Assembly (NCBI GenBank): GCA_947685225.1
Contig: CANTUV010000004.1
Location: 13,795,001-13,859,000, forward strand
DNA length: 64,000 nt
Source of the DNA: Garcia nutans
Taxonomy: Eukaryota; Streptophyta; Magnoliopsida; Malpighiales; Euphorbiaceae
Direction of reading: 5' to 3'
Both the position numbers and the translations under genes were made by a program. Positions 10,030-22,245 of this stretch are shown here, piece by piece (position 1 is the stretch's first letter; each line of letters opens with the position of its first letter). The notes beneath the pieces were generated by a model. That model saw only the letters and a list, made by a program, of their open reading frames with translations, was not told where the DNA came from and did no database searches.

Positions 10030-13000
10030 ATGGATCCCCAATCACGTCAGTCTGTTGAGGGGAGTGCAGAGAGTATAGCCCCTGTTGAGAGTAGGGAGGG
10101 TGCTAGAGTGGAGGTAGCTAGTGAGGTGCCTGCTTCGGTATCTGGGAGACCAGCAGGTGATGAGGTTCCTCCAGCCTGGTTTAGGCATATGATGGAAGCA
10201 ATGAGACAAGCACCAGTGCAGCAGCCTCCACCACCACCTCAGCCTCAGGTACCAGTGAGACAATATGATAAATTGAGGAAGTTTGGGGCAGAAGATTTCT
10301 TGGGTACCATTGACTCGGCAGTGGCTGAACAGTGACTTGATAAAGTTCAGAGAATCTTTATTCAGTTGCAAGCCACACCAGAGGAAAAATTTGATTATGC
10401 CAGGTCACTGCTGCAGAAGGATGCTTACGACTGGTGGAAGACAGTCCCACATGCTATGGATGATCCACCTACATTGACCTATGCAGATTTTCTCAGAGAA
10501 TTTGAATTGAAGTATACTCCTAGGGAGTATAAGGATGTGAAGAAAATGGAGTTTTTGAGTCTGAAACAGGAGCACCGGACAGTAACTGAGTATGAAGTGG
10601 AGTTTATCCGGTTGAGCCATTATGCGGGAGGCATTATATCAGATGAGATAGACAGATGCAGAAGGTTTGAAGAGGGATTGAGGCCCTCTATTATGTGCCT
10701 TGTGGCGGGCTCTAGATATCAAGATTTCTCCCAGTTAGTTGCTGCAGCTAGGAGTGTAGAGCGAGCCCAAGGCATTGCAACATCTGTTTCTGAAGAGGAG
10801 TCTAGAGGGAGAAGACCACAGTTTGAGGCAGGGTCTTCATCAGTGAAGAGGGGCAGAGGGAGCTTTGTTCCTAGAGTGGGAAGGAGTCAGAGGCCGATGA
10901 GTAGGTCAGTGCAGTTCCAGAGACAGAGATCGAGACCTACAGCTTCTGTGGCTAGTGCACCTACTCCCTTTATTCAGAGATCCACTCCGCCGGCATGTGA
11001 GCTTTGTGGTAAGGTTCATGTGGGTAATTGTCAGAGGATTGGTAGAACAGGAGTGTGTTTTCGTTGTGGATCACCTGACCATTTCATTAGAGGGTGTCCT
11101 GAGATGCAGGACCAGAGGTCAGTGGAATCTACAGCTTCTCGGCAGAGTTTTAGCAGAGGAGGTCGAGGAAGCAGGGGTTTCAGCCGAGGGGGTAGATCTG
11201 GGTATAGTCAGAGAGGAGGATCTGCACCCAGGGATGACAGACCAGAGGAGGCTGGGCCTTCTCAGCGGGTTTATGTGATGCAAAGACAGCCTGATGCTTC
11301 TGCAGTCATAGCTGGTACTTTTTCTTTATTTGGCATTTCTGTACTTGCTTTGATTGACCCTGGATCCACACATTCATACATTAGTGCATCAGTGTTGCCT
11401 ATGTCTGAAATGCATGCTGAGTCCCTAGGATTTGATGTGTTGGTGACAAATCCTTTAGGGCATAGTGTGATTGTTAGTAAGGTGCATAGAGATTGTGCAG
11501 TGGTGGTACAGGGTGAGAAGTTCTGTGGTGATTTGATTGAAATGCCATTTAAAGAATTTGATTTGATTCTAGGCATGGATTGGCTGTCTAGGCATGGAGC
11601 TGTGGTGGATTGTAGGAAGAAGTGTGTTACTTTGAGAACTAGTGATGATAGAGTAGTGTTGGTATCTAGTGAGCAGAGACAGCTTGCATCTTTGTTTGTT
11701 TCAGCTGTTGCAGCTAGGAAGTTAATCAGAAAAGGGTGTGAAGCTTATCTTGCTCATGTCTTGGATACCAGAGTGGTAGGTTCTCAATTGGATAGCATTC
11801 CCACAGTTTCTGAGTTTCCTGATGTTTTTCCAGAGGAGTTGCCAGGATTGCCTCCTGAGAGAGAGGTGGAGTTTGGTATTGAGTTGTTGCCAGGTACCAC
11901 TCCTATCTCTATTACTCCTTATAGAATGGCACCTGTTGAATTGAGGGAATTGAAGGTGCAGTTGCAGGAGTTGTTGGATAAAGGGTTCATTCGCCCTAGT
12001 GTGTCGCCATGGGGAGCTCCTATTTTGTTTGTTAAGAAGAAAGATGGTACTATGAGATTGTGTATCGATTATAGGCAATTAAACAAGATAACTATCAAGA
12101 ATAAATACCCTTTGCCTAGAATCGATGATCTCTTTGATCAATTAAAGGGAGCCGCTGTGTTTTCTAAAATTGATTTGAGATCAGGGTATCATCAATTGCG
12201 GGTTAGAGCTGAGGATGTACCAAAGACAGCTTTTCGAACCAGGTATGGGCATTATGAGTTTTTGGTAATGCCATTTGGTTTGACGAATGCACCTGCCGCT
12301 TTCATGGATTTAATGAATAGGGTGTTTAGGCCCTATTTGGATCAGTTTGTGGTGGTGTTTATAGATGATATTTTGGTGTATTCTCGGAATGAGGAAGAGC
12401 ATGACATGCATTTGAGGATTGTGTTGCAAATCTTAAGAGAGAAGCAGTTGTTTGCTAAGCTGTCAAAGTGCGAATTCTGGCTTGATCAAGTAGCTTTTCT
12501 CGGTCATATTGTGTCAGCAGATGGCATTAGGGTTGACCCGAGTAAAGTTGAAGCTATTTTGAATTGGAGTCCACCGAAGACTGTGACTGAAGTTAGAAGT
12601 TTTCTGGGATTGGCAGGCTATTATCGACGCTTCGTGAAAGAATTTTCTTTGATAGCTACTCCACTTACCAGATTACTTCGAAAGGGAGTGAGATTTGTGT
12701 GGACGGATCAGTGTCAAGCTAGTTTTGAGCAGTTGAAAGAGATGTTGACTCAAGCGCCTGTTCTCACTTTACCTGTGGAAGACAAACCATTTGTGATTTA
12801 TAGTGATGCTTCACATAGTGGTTTGGGTTGTGTGTTGATGCAAGAGGGTAAAGTGATAGCTTATGCTTCTCGTCAGTTGAAGCCGCATGAGCTCAATTAT
12901 CCGACTCATGACTTGGAGTTAGCAGCTATTGTGTTTGCTTTAAAGATTTGGCGACATTATTTGTATGGAGAGAAATGTTTTATCTATACTGATCACAAAA

Positions 13001-14658
13001 GTTTGAAGTATTTGGGTGTTCAGAAGGAGCTAAACCTTCGGCAGAGAAGATGGTTAGAGTTGATTAAAGACTACGACTGCTTGATTGATTATCATCCAGG
13101 TAAGGCTAATGTTGTTGCAGATGCCTTAAGTCGGAAGTCTTTAGCAGGTTTGACTGCTTATTCGCTCTTGTTGCTTGTTGAGTTGAGAGCGTTGCATGCT
13201 AACTTTACACTTTGTGATGATGGTGCATTGTTAGCACAATTGCAAGTGAGGCCAGTGCTGTTAGATCAGATTAAGGAGGCTCAGTTGACTGATAAGAAGA
13301 TTCAGAAGATTGTTTCAGAGTGTCAACAGGGAGAGAGCCGGAATTTTGTTGTGAGAGTTGATGGGAGTTTGTGGTTTAAGGATAGAATGTGTGTGCCTGA
13401 TGATGATAGTTTGAGAAGGATTATTTTAGAAGAAGCACATCAATCAGCTTTTGCTATGCATCCGGGCAGTACAAAGATGTACCATGATTTGAGACAGCAT
13501 TATTGGTGGTCCGGTATGAAGAGAGACATTGCAGAGTTTGTATCTAGATGTCTCACATGTCAGAGGGTGAAAGCTGAGCATCAAGTCCCAACGGGGTTGC
13601 TTCAACCTTTGTCAGTGCCTGAATGGAAGTGGGAGAGAGTGACTATGGACATTGTGTCTGGTTTGCCTTTGTCACAGAAGAAGCATGATGCTATTTGGGT
13701 GATTGTTGATAGGCTGACTAAGACAGCTCATTTTCTTCCAGTTCGGATGGATTATTCGCTTGAGAGGTTGGCTGAGCTGTACATCCATGAGATTGTGAAG
13801 TTGCATGGAGTCCCAATTTCTTTGGTGTCTGATCGAGATCCTAGGTTCACTTCGAGATTTTGGAAGAGTTTGCATAGAGCTTTAGGTTCTCGATTACACT
13901 TTAGTACTGCTTTCCATCCTCAGACAGATGGACAGTCAGAGAGAGTGATTCAGATTATAGAGGATATGTTGAGAAGTTGTGTTATTGACTTCTCTGGAAG
14001 TTGGGACGGATTTTTGCCACTTGTGGAGTTTGCCTATAACAACAGCCATCAATCGAGCATTGGTATGGCACCATTCGAAGCACTGTATGGGAGAAGGTGT
14101 AGGACACCTTTGTGTTGGAGTGAAGCTGGTGAAAGTAAGATAATTCGTCCTGATTTGATTCAAGAGACTGAAGAGAAAGTAAAGATGATTCGAGGTAGAT
14201 TGAGAGCAGCTTCGGATCGACAGAAATCTTATGCAGATTTGAAGAGGAGAGACATTGAGTATAAGGTGGGAGATAAAGTATTTTTGAAGGTGTCTCCTTG
14301 GAAAAAGATCTTAAGATTTGGTCGGAGAGGAAAGTTGAGTCCTCGGTTCATCGGGCCGTATGAGGTATTAGAGAGAGTGGGACCAGTTGCTTATCGGCTT
14401 GCTTTGCCACCTGATTTGGATAGGATCCATAATGTCTTCCATGTTTCTATGTTGAGGAGGTACAGATCAGATCCATCTCATGTGTTGTCAGTTGAGTCTA
14501 TCGAGGTGAGTCCGGATCTGACATTTGAAGAAGAGCCAGTTGCTATTTTGGCACATGAAGTGAAAGAATTGAGGAACAAGAGAGTACCACTTGTGAAAGT
14601 GTTATGGAAGAATCATGGGAGAGAAGAGGCTACTTGGGAGAGTGAGCAAGCAATGTGA
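10030..14658 (+). CDS. Tekay-like Ty3/gypsy gag-pol polyprotein, one internal stop
   Basis: This single frame of 1543 codons encodes capsid, protease, reverse transcriptase, RNase H and integrase, the machinery that copies element RNA and inserts the cDNA. Visible in order are a Pro-rich gag N-terminus, a zinc-finger-like CX2CX3HX3C (10996-11031), a CCHC knuckle CFRCGSPDHFIRGC (11056-11097), protease DPGSTHS (11356-11376), RT FIDDILVYS (12358-12384), RNase H from YSDASHSG (about 12799), integrase HHCC from about 13438 with DDE core, GPY/F (RFIGPYEV, about 14347) and a chromodomain-like C-terminus containing LVKVLWKNHGREEATWE. That tail and the one-frame layout point to the Tekay/Del chromoviruses. 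Two lesions are seen: TGA at 10333-10335 where a Trp codon is likely, and TGA at 14656-14658 where the left copy has CGA, removing ten residues. Otherwise it is intact and recently active. Confidence 0.95.
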
Positions 14659-14696
14659 GACCAGCATCCTCAATTGTTTCAGAGTTGATTTCAGGT

Positions 14697-14733
14697 AATT
14701 TCGAAGACGAAATTTCTTTTTAGAGGGGGAGAA
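14697..14733 (+). promoter_or_regulatory. Inverted repeat plus polypurine tract, element A right unit
   Basis: AATTTCG-AAGA-CGAAATT (14697-14714) keeps both stem arms; the only change from the left unit is in the loop. The polypurine tract AGAGGGGGAGAA is at 14722-14733. Confidence 0.8.
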
Positions 14734-14734
14734 T

Positions 14735-17294
14735 TGTCATATCCCTATTTGTGCCTTAGAAGTTTGGTTGTTGTTGTTGTTGTTGTTCATTTGGATTAAT
14801 TGTATATGTTGAGTTGTTAAGGAATTAGGGTTTAGAGAGAAATGTATATGTTGTGTATATGGTAATATATATGACATATAAGTTGGTCAAAAGGGAGAGT
14901 CAAGGTGTTGGAGTTAGTGGAAGAAGATATTTCTTTTGTTATTGTGGAATTACTTAAATGGGTATATATATGACAAAAGTGTAGTTGAATGGTTGAGGGT
15001 ATTATAGTAATTTTCTTTTGGATGGCTATTTAATGAATGTTGACTTTGTGTTTTCTTCATCATCTTCTCTTCTTCTTCATGGTGTTGGCCGGCTCACCAA
15101 AGACAAGGGAAAGCAAGAAAGCAAAGGAAGATTTTGATGTTTTTAGCTTAAAGTGAAGGAAGGTTTCAAATTTACAAGTTGGATTTTCAAGGAATTTCAT
15201 TATTTGGTAAGTTTTCTCTTGTTTTCTTTTGTTATGTTTGAATTTTTGCTTGAGTTGGATTTTGATTTGATGATGGTTTGATTAAGGTTGTTTATGGGGT
15301 GATTTTGAGTGTTGATATTGGTTGTAAGATGAGAAGTTAAGTTGGTGTGATGTTGGAAGTGGTTGTGTTGAGTTTGAGTTAGGGTTTTGAGTTGATAAGT
15401 GTTGTTTATGTTATGTTTGATTGATTATTCTTGTTGATCTTTGAGTTGTTGGTGTTTATTGGTTTTGGAAGTGAAGAACACATAATTTTGGAAAGGGGCA
15501 GTAGCACTTTGGATGCCATGCCCGTGGCCTTGTGGGAGCCATGGCCGTGGGGGAGGTGATCACTTTTGGGCAGAATGCTTCCTAAAGCCACGACCGTGGG
15601 GGTTGGAGGTGGCCACGGCCGTGGGCTTTGCTTAGGGTTGTTAAGTTTTATTTAGTGTTCTAAAGGTCTAAGCTAAGGGTAATAAGTGAGGAATGTTATA
15701 GAAATTAATGTGTTGCATCATTGTTTTGGATTAGGTGTTGGAAGAGGTGGTTTGCCCTAATTGTGAGGTGAAGGATCTTTGGAAGGAAGGATTGCTTAGT
15801 TGTGTGAGTGTTCTTAAGGTAAGTACAACTACATCATTGTATTCATTTATAAGATGTTGGAACTTAAAACATGTGAGTGTTAAGGTGTTAAGAGCATTAA
15901 TGCATTGTGGATGCATATTGTTAATGTTATGTGAATATTGTGTTATGCATGTGGAATGTATGTTAAGATCATTGTGTATGTATACTTGAGTAGTAAAGTG
16001 TGGAACCGTATGATTTATTGCTTATGATGTAAGTAAAAAAATGGTTAATGCATAGTTGCCTATATGATAATGCAATGTGATACTATATATGAAGGATGTG
16101 ATGAATTGCTCTAATGTGATTGTTTTTGATGATTTAAATGATATGTGAGGCCATTGTGATTAGGTCAAAACGATGTAAATGGAATAGTTGAGGCATGATT
16201 GCCTAATGAATTGTGAATTGTGAAATGAATTGAGAAAGAAATAAATGAAATGTTTGTGTGCCTAATATGTTGATTCAACTTTCAGAGTCCTGTTTTGATG
16301 GCATGCCTATGAATCACTGGATAGGCGAAATGGGATGGCCCGTAAGCTGGTTCCAGTTGATAAATGTGAAATGTGATGATTATGAATCATTGGATAGGCG
16401 AAATGGGATGGCCCGTAAGCTGATTTCCAATTGAAAATTTGTAACAGTCTAGCCGGGTTGAGGATCTCCTCATGTTAATGAGTTGATGGTCCAAGAGACT
16501 GGGTCTGTTACGCTATCCATGGATAGAGATATGATATATATTGCCTATGGGCTTGATGATTGTGATATTGAATCAAAACAGGGACTCTGAACCTTGAATA
16601 ACGTATTAGATGTGTTTTGGGCCCAATGCTTGTGTTTGTGTATATGTGGTTATTGTTTGATGAAACTTATGAGTAAAGAAAAGATATGATGTTATGAAAC
16701 ATGATTGTGGTTTGAGATACTATGATGACTATGGTATGAATTGAAGTGAATTATATACTTGCTTTGTGCATAGAATTTGATTGTGTGACATGAGTATTGC
16801 ATCATAGCATATTGATATTGTAGTTGCTTTACTAAGCCGTTGGCTTAGCGCGATTGTGTTTATCGTGCAGGTGTTAAAGAAGAACCCGAGAGTTCCGCTA
16901 GACAGAGTGAGTCTAGACACTGAGGTTTTGCATTAGAGCTTAAAGATTAGAGCAGTGCTGCCAACCATGTATAATTTCTTTATGTTTTGTAAAGGAATGA
17001 TTTTAATGTATATGTATATATATGTAATAGTAAACTTGTATTTGGATATTTCTATATATGTAAATGTTTTATAAATTTCCGCTGCGTTCTAAATAAATGT
17101 TATATCCATTTCAATTTCTATTACAAATTAAATACTATAATACATTTCTTATATTGTACAAAAATAACAAAATGGATTAGGGTTTATAAAAGAGTTAAAT
17201 GGTTTAAAGAAGTCGTAGCATTCCTATGTTCTATGTACGTATATTACATTTTGGTGATATGTAGTGTGCGTATATGGGATCTAGGAGTGTTACA
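14735..17294 (+). mobile_element. LTR of Tekay-like element A (right LTR, A2)
   Basis: This 2560-bp copy of A1 ends GTGTTACA at 17294, then flank AAAGCTATAC begins. Differences from A1: 7810 G to 15243 T, 8086 C to 15519 T, a shorter A-run near 16035, 9248 T to 16680 A, 9434 C to 16866 T, 9445 G to 16877 A and 9516 C to 16948 T. Four of the six substitutions are C-to-T or G-to-A from A1 to A2, two at CpG. No target duplication can be tested because the left end of the array is missing. Confidence 0.93.
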
Positions 17295-20109
17295 AAAGCT
17301 ATACCATCAGGATACTTTAAGAAATCCAATATAGGCCTGAGATTGTGCCGTCAGGATACTTCAACAATTCCACTATAGGCTGGATAGTGGATGCTTCAAC
17401 AAATCCGCTTAAAAATCTCTACCTCGATAGAAATGAATCTTCATTTTGATTCTCTATTCTTAGGGATGGGCCTTTGTCTTACCTTAACTTTAGCTCTTCT
17501 AGCTAGATTGATATGAACTTTATCTTGGGCCATTGTCCTAATCTTTTATCTTTTGTATCTTCATTCATTTTGAGAGTTCTGATTTTCTTCTTGTTCTTCC
17601 TTTTGCAAAAAATTCAACTATTTTTTAGCTAGTCCTTATATCCTCTCTTTGCCCCCTGCGTGGCAAAATATTAAAGTAAGTCTGAAAATATTTTGTACAC
17701 GCATAAACTTCAAAATTGAAAAGAGGAAGTTTTACCCCCCTATGTAGGCTCAAAACAATTATTTTTTTCTCATGCAGGCTCTGGTTGATGTTTGTGTATT
17801 GTTTGATTCCTTGTACAAGCATGCATCTCCATTTTTGTAAAATGATTAAATCTTTCTTAAGCAATGGGCCTTTTATTCCCCTTGATTCCATGTTTGCTTC
17901 ATATTTGCTTTATAGAGTATTGTTGTTTACCTTGACAAAGAATAGGAATACAAGAAAAAAAAATTCAACGTAATATGCTTATGTATGCATGATATGCATG
18001 GATGATACTTACAGTGCTTTCATTGACTCACAGACTGAGGTGATCAGCTGAAGTGTTCTCATTGGTTCCTTCCAGATGCTCATTCAGGTCTTACATTAGA
18101 ATGACAAAAGGCTTCATATTTATGACTTTTATCTTCAAGATGTTGAAAACATAAGTGGTAGGGGCCCAAGCAGCAGAGATACATCCATTTCAATTTATGA
18201 TTCAGTATGCCAGTTGGTAACTTCTTCATAACCTTACCAATAATCATTTATTTTGCCTAATGTGCCCTTTGAGGTTCAACGGTGCAACATAGTTCCCTTA
18301 ACTTGAGGGTTTATGCAACAAAAAAATAGTATCTTTTTTCTCTTTTTTTAAAATCAATTGTTGACTTTATCAAATCAGTGTTATTGTACCTTAGGACTCA
18401 ATTTTCTAAATTAATATATCTATAACATAACAACTCTAGTTACAGTACTAAACTTAGGAATCATTTCCATTGAACCATGAACTATTGCACTTCAGATAGG
18501 CACATACACATTACTTGGCTAAAGGTCTCATTGAGTTTAAATATTGTCTATCTCATATGCATACTTATTCAAACTATCTCCAATAATAAACTCTACCTAC
18601 CAAAAGAGATCAATAGGTCTTTAATAGGCTTGAAACGAGGTCTATAAGGGATATGGGTTAAATGAAAGCCATCTTTGAGTTGGAGCTGATGTGACACTAC
18701 TGACAAACCTTCACACTATAATCTTCTGTTGGAGCCATAGGTAGCTGGGAGCAATCTTGCTAGACTTCATTTTCCTTCTATCTCCTTGGAAGAAATATAG
18801 ATATGATTAGGACTTATCTTTTCCTTTTGCTTTTACACAAACTCAGAACCCATTTTTTTTCTTTTTGTTTTTGCTTATTTTTTTATTGTGTCCTAGCTAC
18901 AAAAGAATTATCTTGCTTGCACCGTTCTATACTTGTGTCTATGGATGAGTGGAGTAGAGTGAGTCTACTTCAGTGAGGATAAATACTTCATTGTCCTAAC
19001 TTTATCTCAATTATGAAAGAGATCAGAGATATTAAATCTAGTTCGAGTGAACTTCAACTATCCTTATGATTTTGACTATGCATTCCATTCTTTGTTCTTT
19101 TTGCCCTTTCACTTTAGTGATCATCAGACTTGTCATAAGAGTCATGAAAGCGTAGAGTAGGTCATCGGGCTTACAATCCAATAAAAAGCAAGCTAAAATA
19201 TCATGAAGGCTCAAGGAGACAAATTAAGGATTGATGTTAACATGGGTGGATACTAGTTGTTGGCTTACCAAACAATGCCTAGATCATCTCTCCCTTAAAT
19301 AAGCAAAGTTCAATTTCTCCTTGAAAGTTCATCAAAGTGCGTTTTAAGATGGACTAGGACCTAGACAAAGGTCATTATGCAGGAGCCCTCTCTAAGTAAG
19401 CATTCATAGCTCAATGCTATAGAACAATTCCCTCACCTAGTAAAGTCATTCAAATCATGATGCATAAATATATTAATTTATGAACATCAAGCTAGATTCA
19501 TCATCAATTGAACACTATAATAACAAAGGCCAACAAAATTATATATTTAATAAAAGTAATTTATTCCAACAATTCTAATTTGAAAAACATAATTGTTCTA
19601 ATAAAATACCAAAGAAAGCAAAATAAAATGAGCAGCACTAAAGCCAAGGGAAGTTTGTTAAGTTAAGCCTTTTCTCTCTTTACATCTTCTACACTCTTAT
19701 CTTGAAAGGAGGATAAGACAAGATCTTTCTCCAATCCTCCTCCTACCATGAAGGTTGCTGGTGGAGGTACTCTTTCAAATTTAGGCAGAGGATTATTCTT
19801 GGTGTCGGGCTTATCAGGCTCAGGCAGTTTTTTTACTGTCAATCAAATCTTGGATTTCATGCCTTAAGCAAACATATCTATCTCATGCCCTTGCACTTAA
19901 TGGAATTGATAAAAGGCCTTGGTATAAAAGCTTAATGGCAGAGGATTCAACAAAGGTCAGGGGGCCAATGGATGTAATAGCCCATTCTTCTATAACTTAT
20001 TGAAAACTCAAGACAGAGGTTTCCCCAATTCTGAAAACTATCTTCTACTTGCTTGATAGTTGTTGCATTGACATCCATTGACTTCTATGCACCTTGACTG
20101 CCAGACTGA
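17295..20109 (-). mobile_element. Tat-like internal region downstream of gag, no pol
   Basis: Read on the minus strand, this follows the decayed gag. I see a short decayed coding-like stretch near 19650-19860 (PPPATFMVGGG in one frame) and then about 2.2 kb of stop-rich sequence. No RT, RNase H or integrase motif is visible, so the element was non-autonomous or has lost pol. About 17840-19640 is repeated in inverted orientation at 1-229 and 3151-4770. The open frame at 17625-17891 has no recognisable motif. Confidence 0.6.
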
Positions 20110-21042
20110 TAACTTTCCCTATCACTTCTTTTTCCAAAAAAATGATTCATCTCCCTCTCCCATTCTTCTATTTGCAAGTTAGCTTGGAGAAGATCTTTGA
20201 AATCTCTTATAAGGGTGTGACAATCTCCCACGGAGGTTGGGCAGGATGCCTCTAACTATCATCCTAATCTGGTCAGACTCATCAAGCCTACTTTTGATAA
20301 GTGCAACCTTATTTCTCCATCTCTTCACATAATCAACAAAACTTTCATTTTTTTTGCCTGATAGTCTCTACCTCTATCGGGTCACTTCCAACTCAATATT
20401 ATACCCATACTGCTGGATTAAGGCTTTGTACAACAAATCCCAGCTCTTTTGAGTACTTTCCTCTAAGGTATTGAACCAATTCTGCACAACAGGATCTAGT
20501 GAAAGCATGAAATACCTTAGAGTTTGAGCCTTGGTAGCTCTAGCAGACTGCATAGCAGTGATGTACTACTTAACATGCAAGTGAGGATTCCCTATACTAT
20601 TGTATCTAGTGAAAGAAGGCATCTTGAACTTGAAAGGAACTTCTTCAACTTGCTCAAATAGTTTGTCCACTTCTGACATGTCTTCAGCCTTCAGCTTCTT
20701 TTTATGCTTCTTTTCTAAATTGGCAATCATCTTATCTATGTCTACAGTTTCAGTCTTTTCCACAACCTTCCACTCTTTCTTCTTATCTTGAGGATCTTGG
20801 AAGTATTGAGCCCAGTCATCATCATCATCAACAATTACTTTGTCATCATCAAAGGCAACTTTGTCGGCCTTAGCCTTTCCCATATCCTTCCACTTCTTAG
20901 TACTAATCGATGCTTAAACAATATTTTCTTCTAATAGTATAGCTAGTTGATTTCTCACGGTCTCAGCTAGGACGCCCTTTAACTCTTCCATCTTAGAAGC
21001 AAGAGCTTCATTTATTAGATTCTAAACTTGATCGGGATTCAT
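20110..21042 (-). pseudogene. Decayed gag of a Tat-like Ty3/gypsy element
   Basis: The minus-strand frame begins with ATG at 21042-21040 (MNPDQV, then a stop) and runs to about 20110 through several in-frame stops. Its longest open piece, 20883-20566, has an acidic, Lys-rich N-terminus and ends in FTRYNSIGNPHLHVK. Past the stop at about 20565 the frame goes on with gag-like content including a WDLLYKAL segment, ending in a frame broken near 20360. The phrase GNPHLHVK is typical of plant Ty3/gypsy gag of the Tat group. No zinc knuckle was identified. It is a structural-protein relic with no expected function. The fit with the Arg-type primer site upstream supports the assignment. Confidence 0.75.
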
Positions 21043-22226
21043 GGTTCTCAGAGTGAAATTAACTGTATCTTTACTGAACTCTAAGTCACTAACATAGGTC
21101 GAGTTGTTGTATGTCCTTGAATTGCTGTACTTTAGGTCCGTGAGCCAGAAAGGATTAATGCCATGTAATGCAATGCATGTATGCTTATATGCATATACGC
21201 ACAAGTAACAAACAAACAATGATAATTAGGACATTCCTTCCAACCTTATAACTTCCACACACGAATGCGAGTCTCTTTCCCTAGGTATATGGCAAATAAA
21301 ATACCAGCATGGGATATCTTATTTTCACAAAAATTCCCTCGAACGATTTTAACCAATTGTTATATTTTCAAGTTTAGAAGTCAGTCCATGATAATTCCTA
21401 TTAATTAGGCTTTAATCTATTGAATCAACTAAAAATAGCTTTTATGCTATATTGGATTAAAATAAAATTAATAGGTTTATCATAAATAGATTTCCCATTT
21501 AGAAAAATAAATAATGATCCATGCCAAAAATAAACCCATGATTAATAATTCTTGGTATAAACTAGGATCACAATCGATTTTTGGTATTCCATAATTGACC
21601 AAAATAATTTGTAAGCTCTTTTTAAAAAAAAGGTTTATAATTTTTGAAGTAAAAATAATTTTTTTTCAAAGCCTTTGGGCTTTTAAGTTTGGGTCATAAG
21701 GTGGAAGAAGATTTTTTTATACCCATCTTGAAAAGGTTTTCATGTCCAAAGACCTTCTTGAAAATTTTGAAAATAGTTTTGGTCTTTTGGATTTAAAGGA
21801 AAAATTATTTTTGGATTTAAAGGAAAAATTATTTTGAGCTTACAACATAGGTACGTCATATTAGAAAAAGAATAAACCAAATAAGCTATGGTTTAAACCA
21901 AGATAAATTAATCAAAGTCAAACAATAAGCATTTAGGGTAAAAACCTAAGGAAAATAACTAGGCCAATTTTATGAGCTTTAGTCTTTGGGTTGAAAAGTT
22001 TAGGCTCCCATAGCAAGTATATACCAAAAGGTACAAGGCTATGAGTGGTTAGACCATGCTTGATCTCCATACCTTGAGTTAAAGTATGGTATCCCTTACA
22101 TAACACAACACGGGTTATACGGGCATCCTAACTCATGCACACAATGCAATCTAAATGATGCAATGGACAATATGATAATAAGAAAGAATAAAATAATATA
22201 AATACCAATAGAATCAACTTCTCGTA
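21043..22226 (-). mobile_element. Leader of the Tat-like element
   Basis: About 1.2 kb between primer site and gag start. It is AT-rich with poly-A and poly-T runs and no convincing reading frame. The 65-codon frame at 21022-21219 simply leads into the gag ATG. A short direct duplication (TTTTGGATTTAAAGGAAAAATTA type) is visible at about 21785-21833. Confidence 0.55.
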
Positions 22227-22244
22227 TCCCCAGTTGAGTCACCA
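22227..22244 (-). promoter_or_regulatory. Primer-binding site, Arg tRNA type
   Basis: On the minus strand TGGTGACTCAACTGGGGA lies one base from the LTR end (22246). It resembles the TGGCGACTC...GGGGA site used by Tat/Ogre elements with an Arg tRNA primer, with a few substitutions. Confidence 0.75.
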
Positions 22245-22245
22245 T

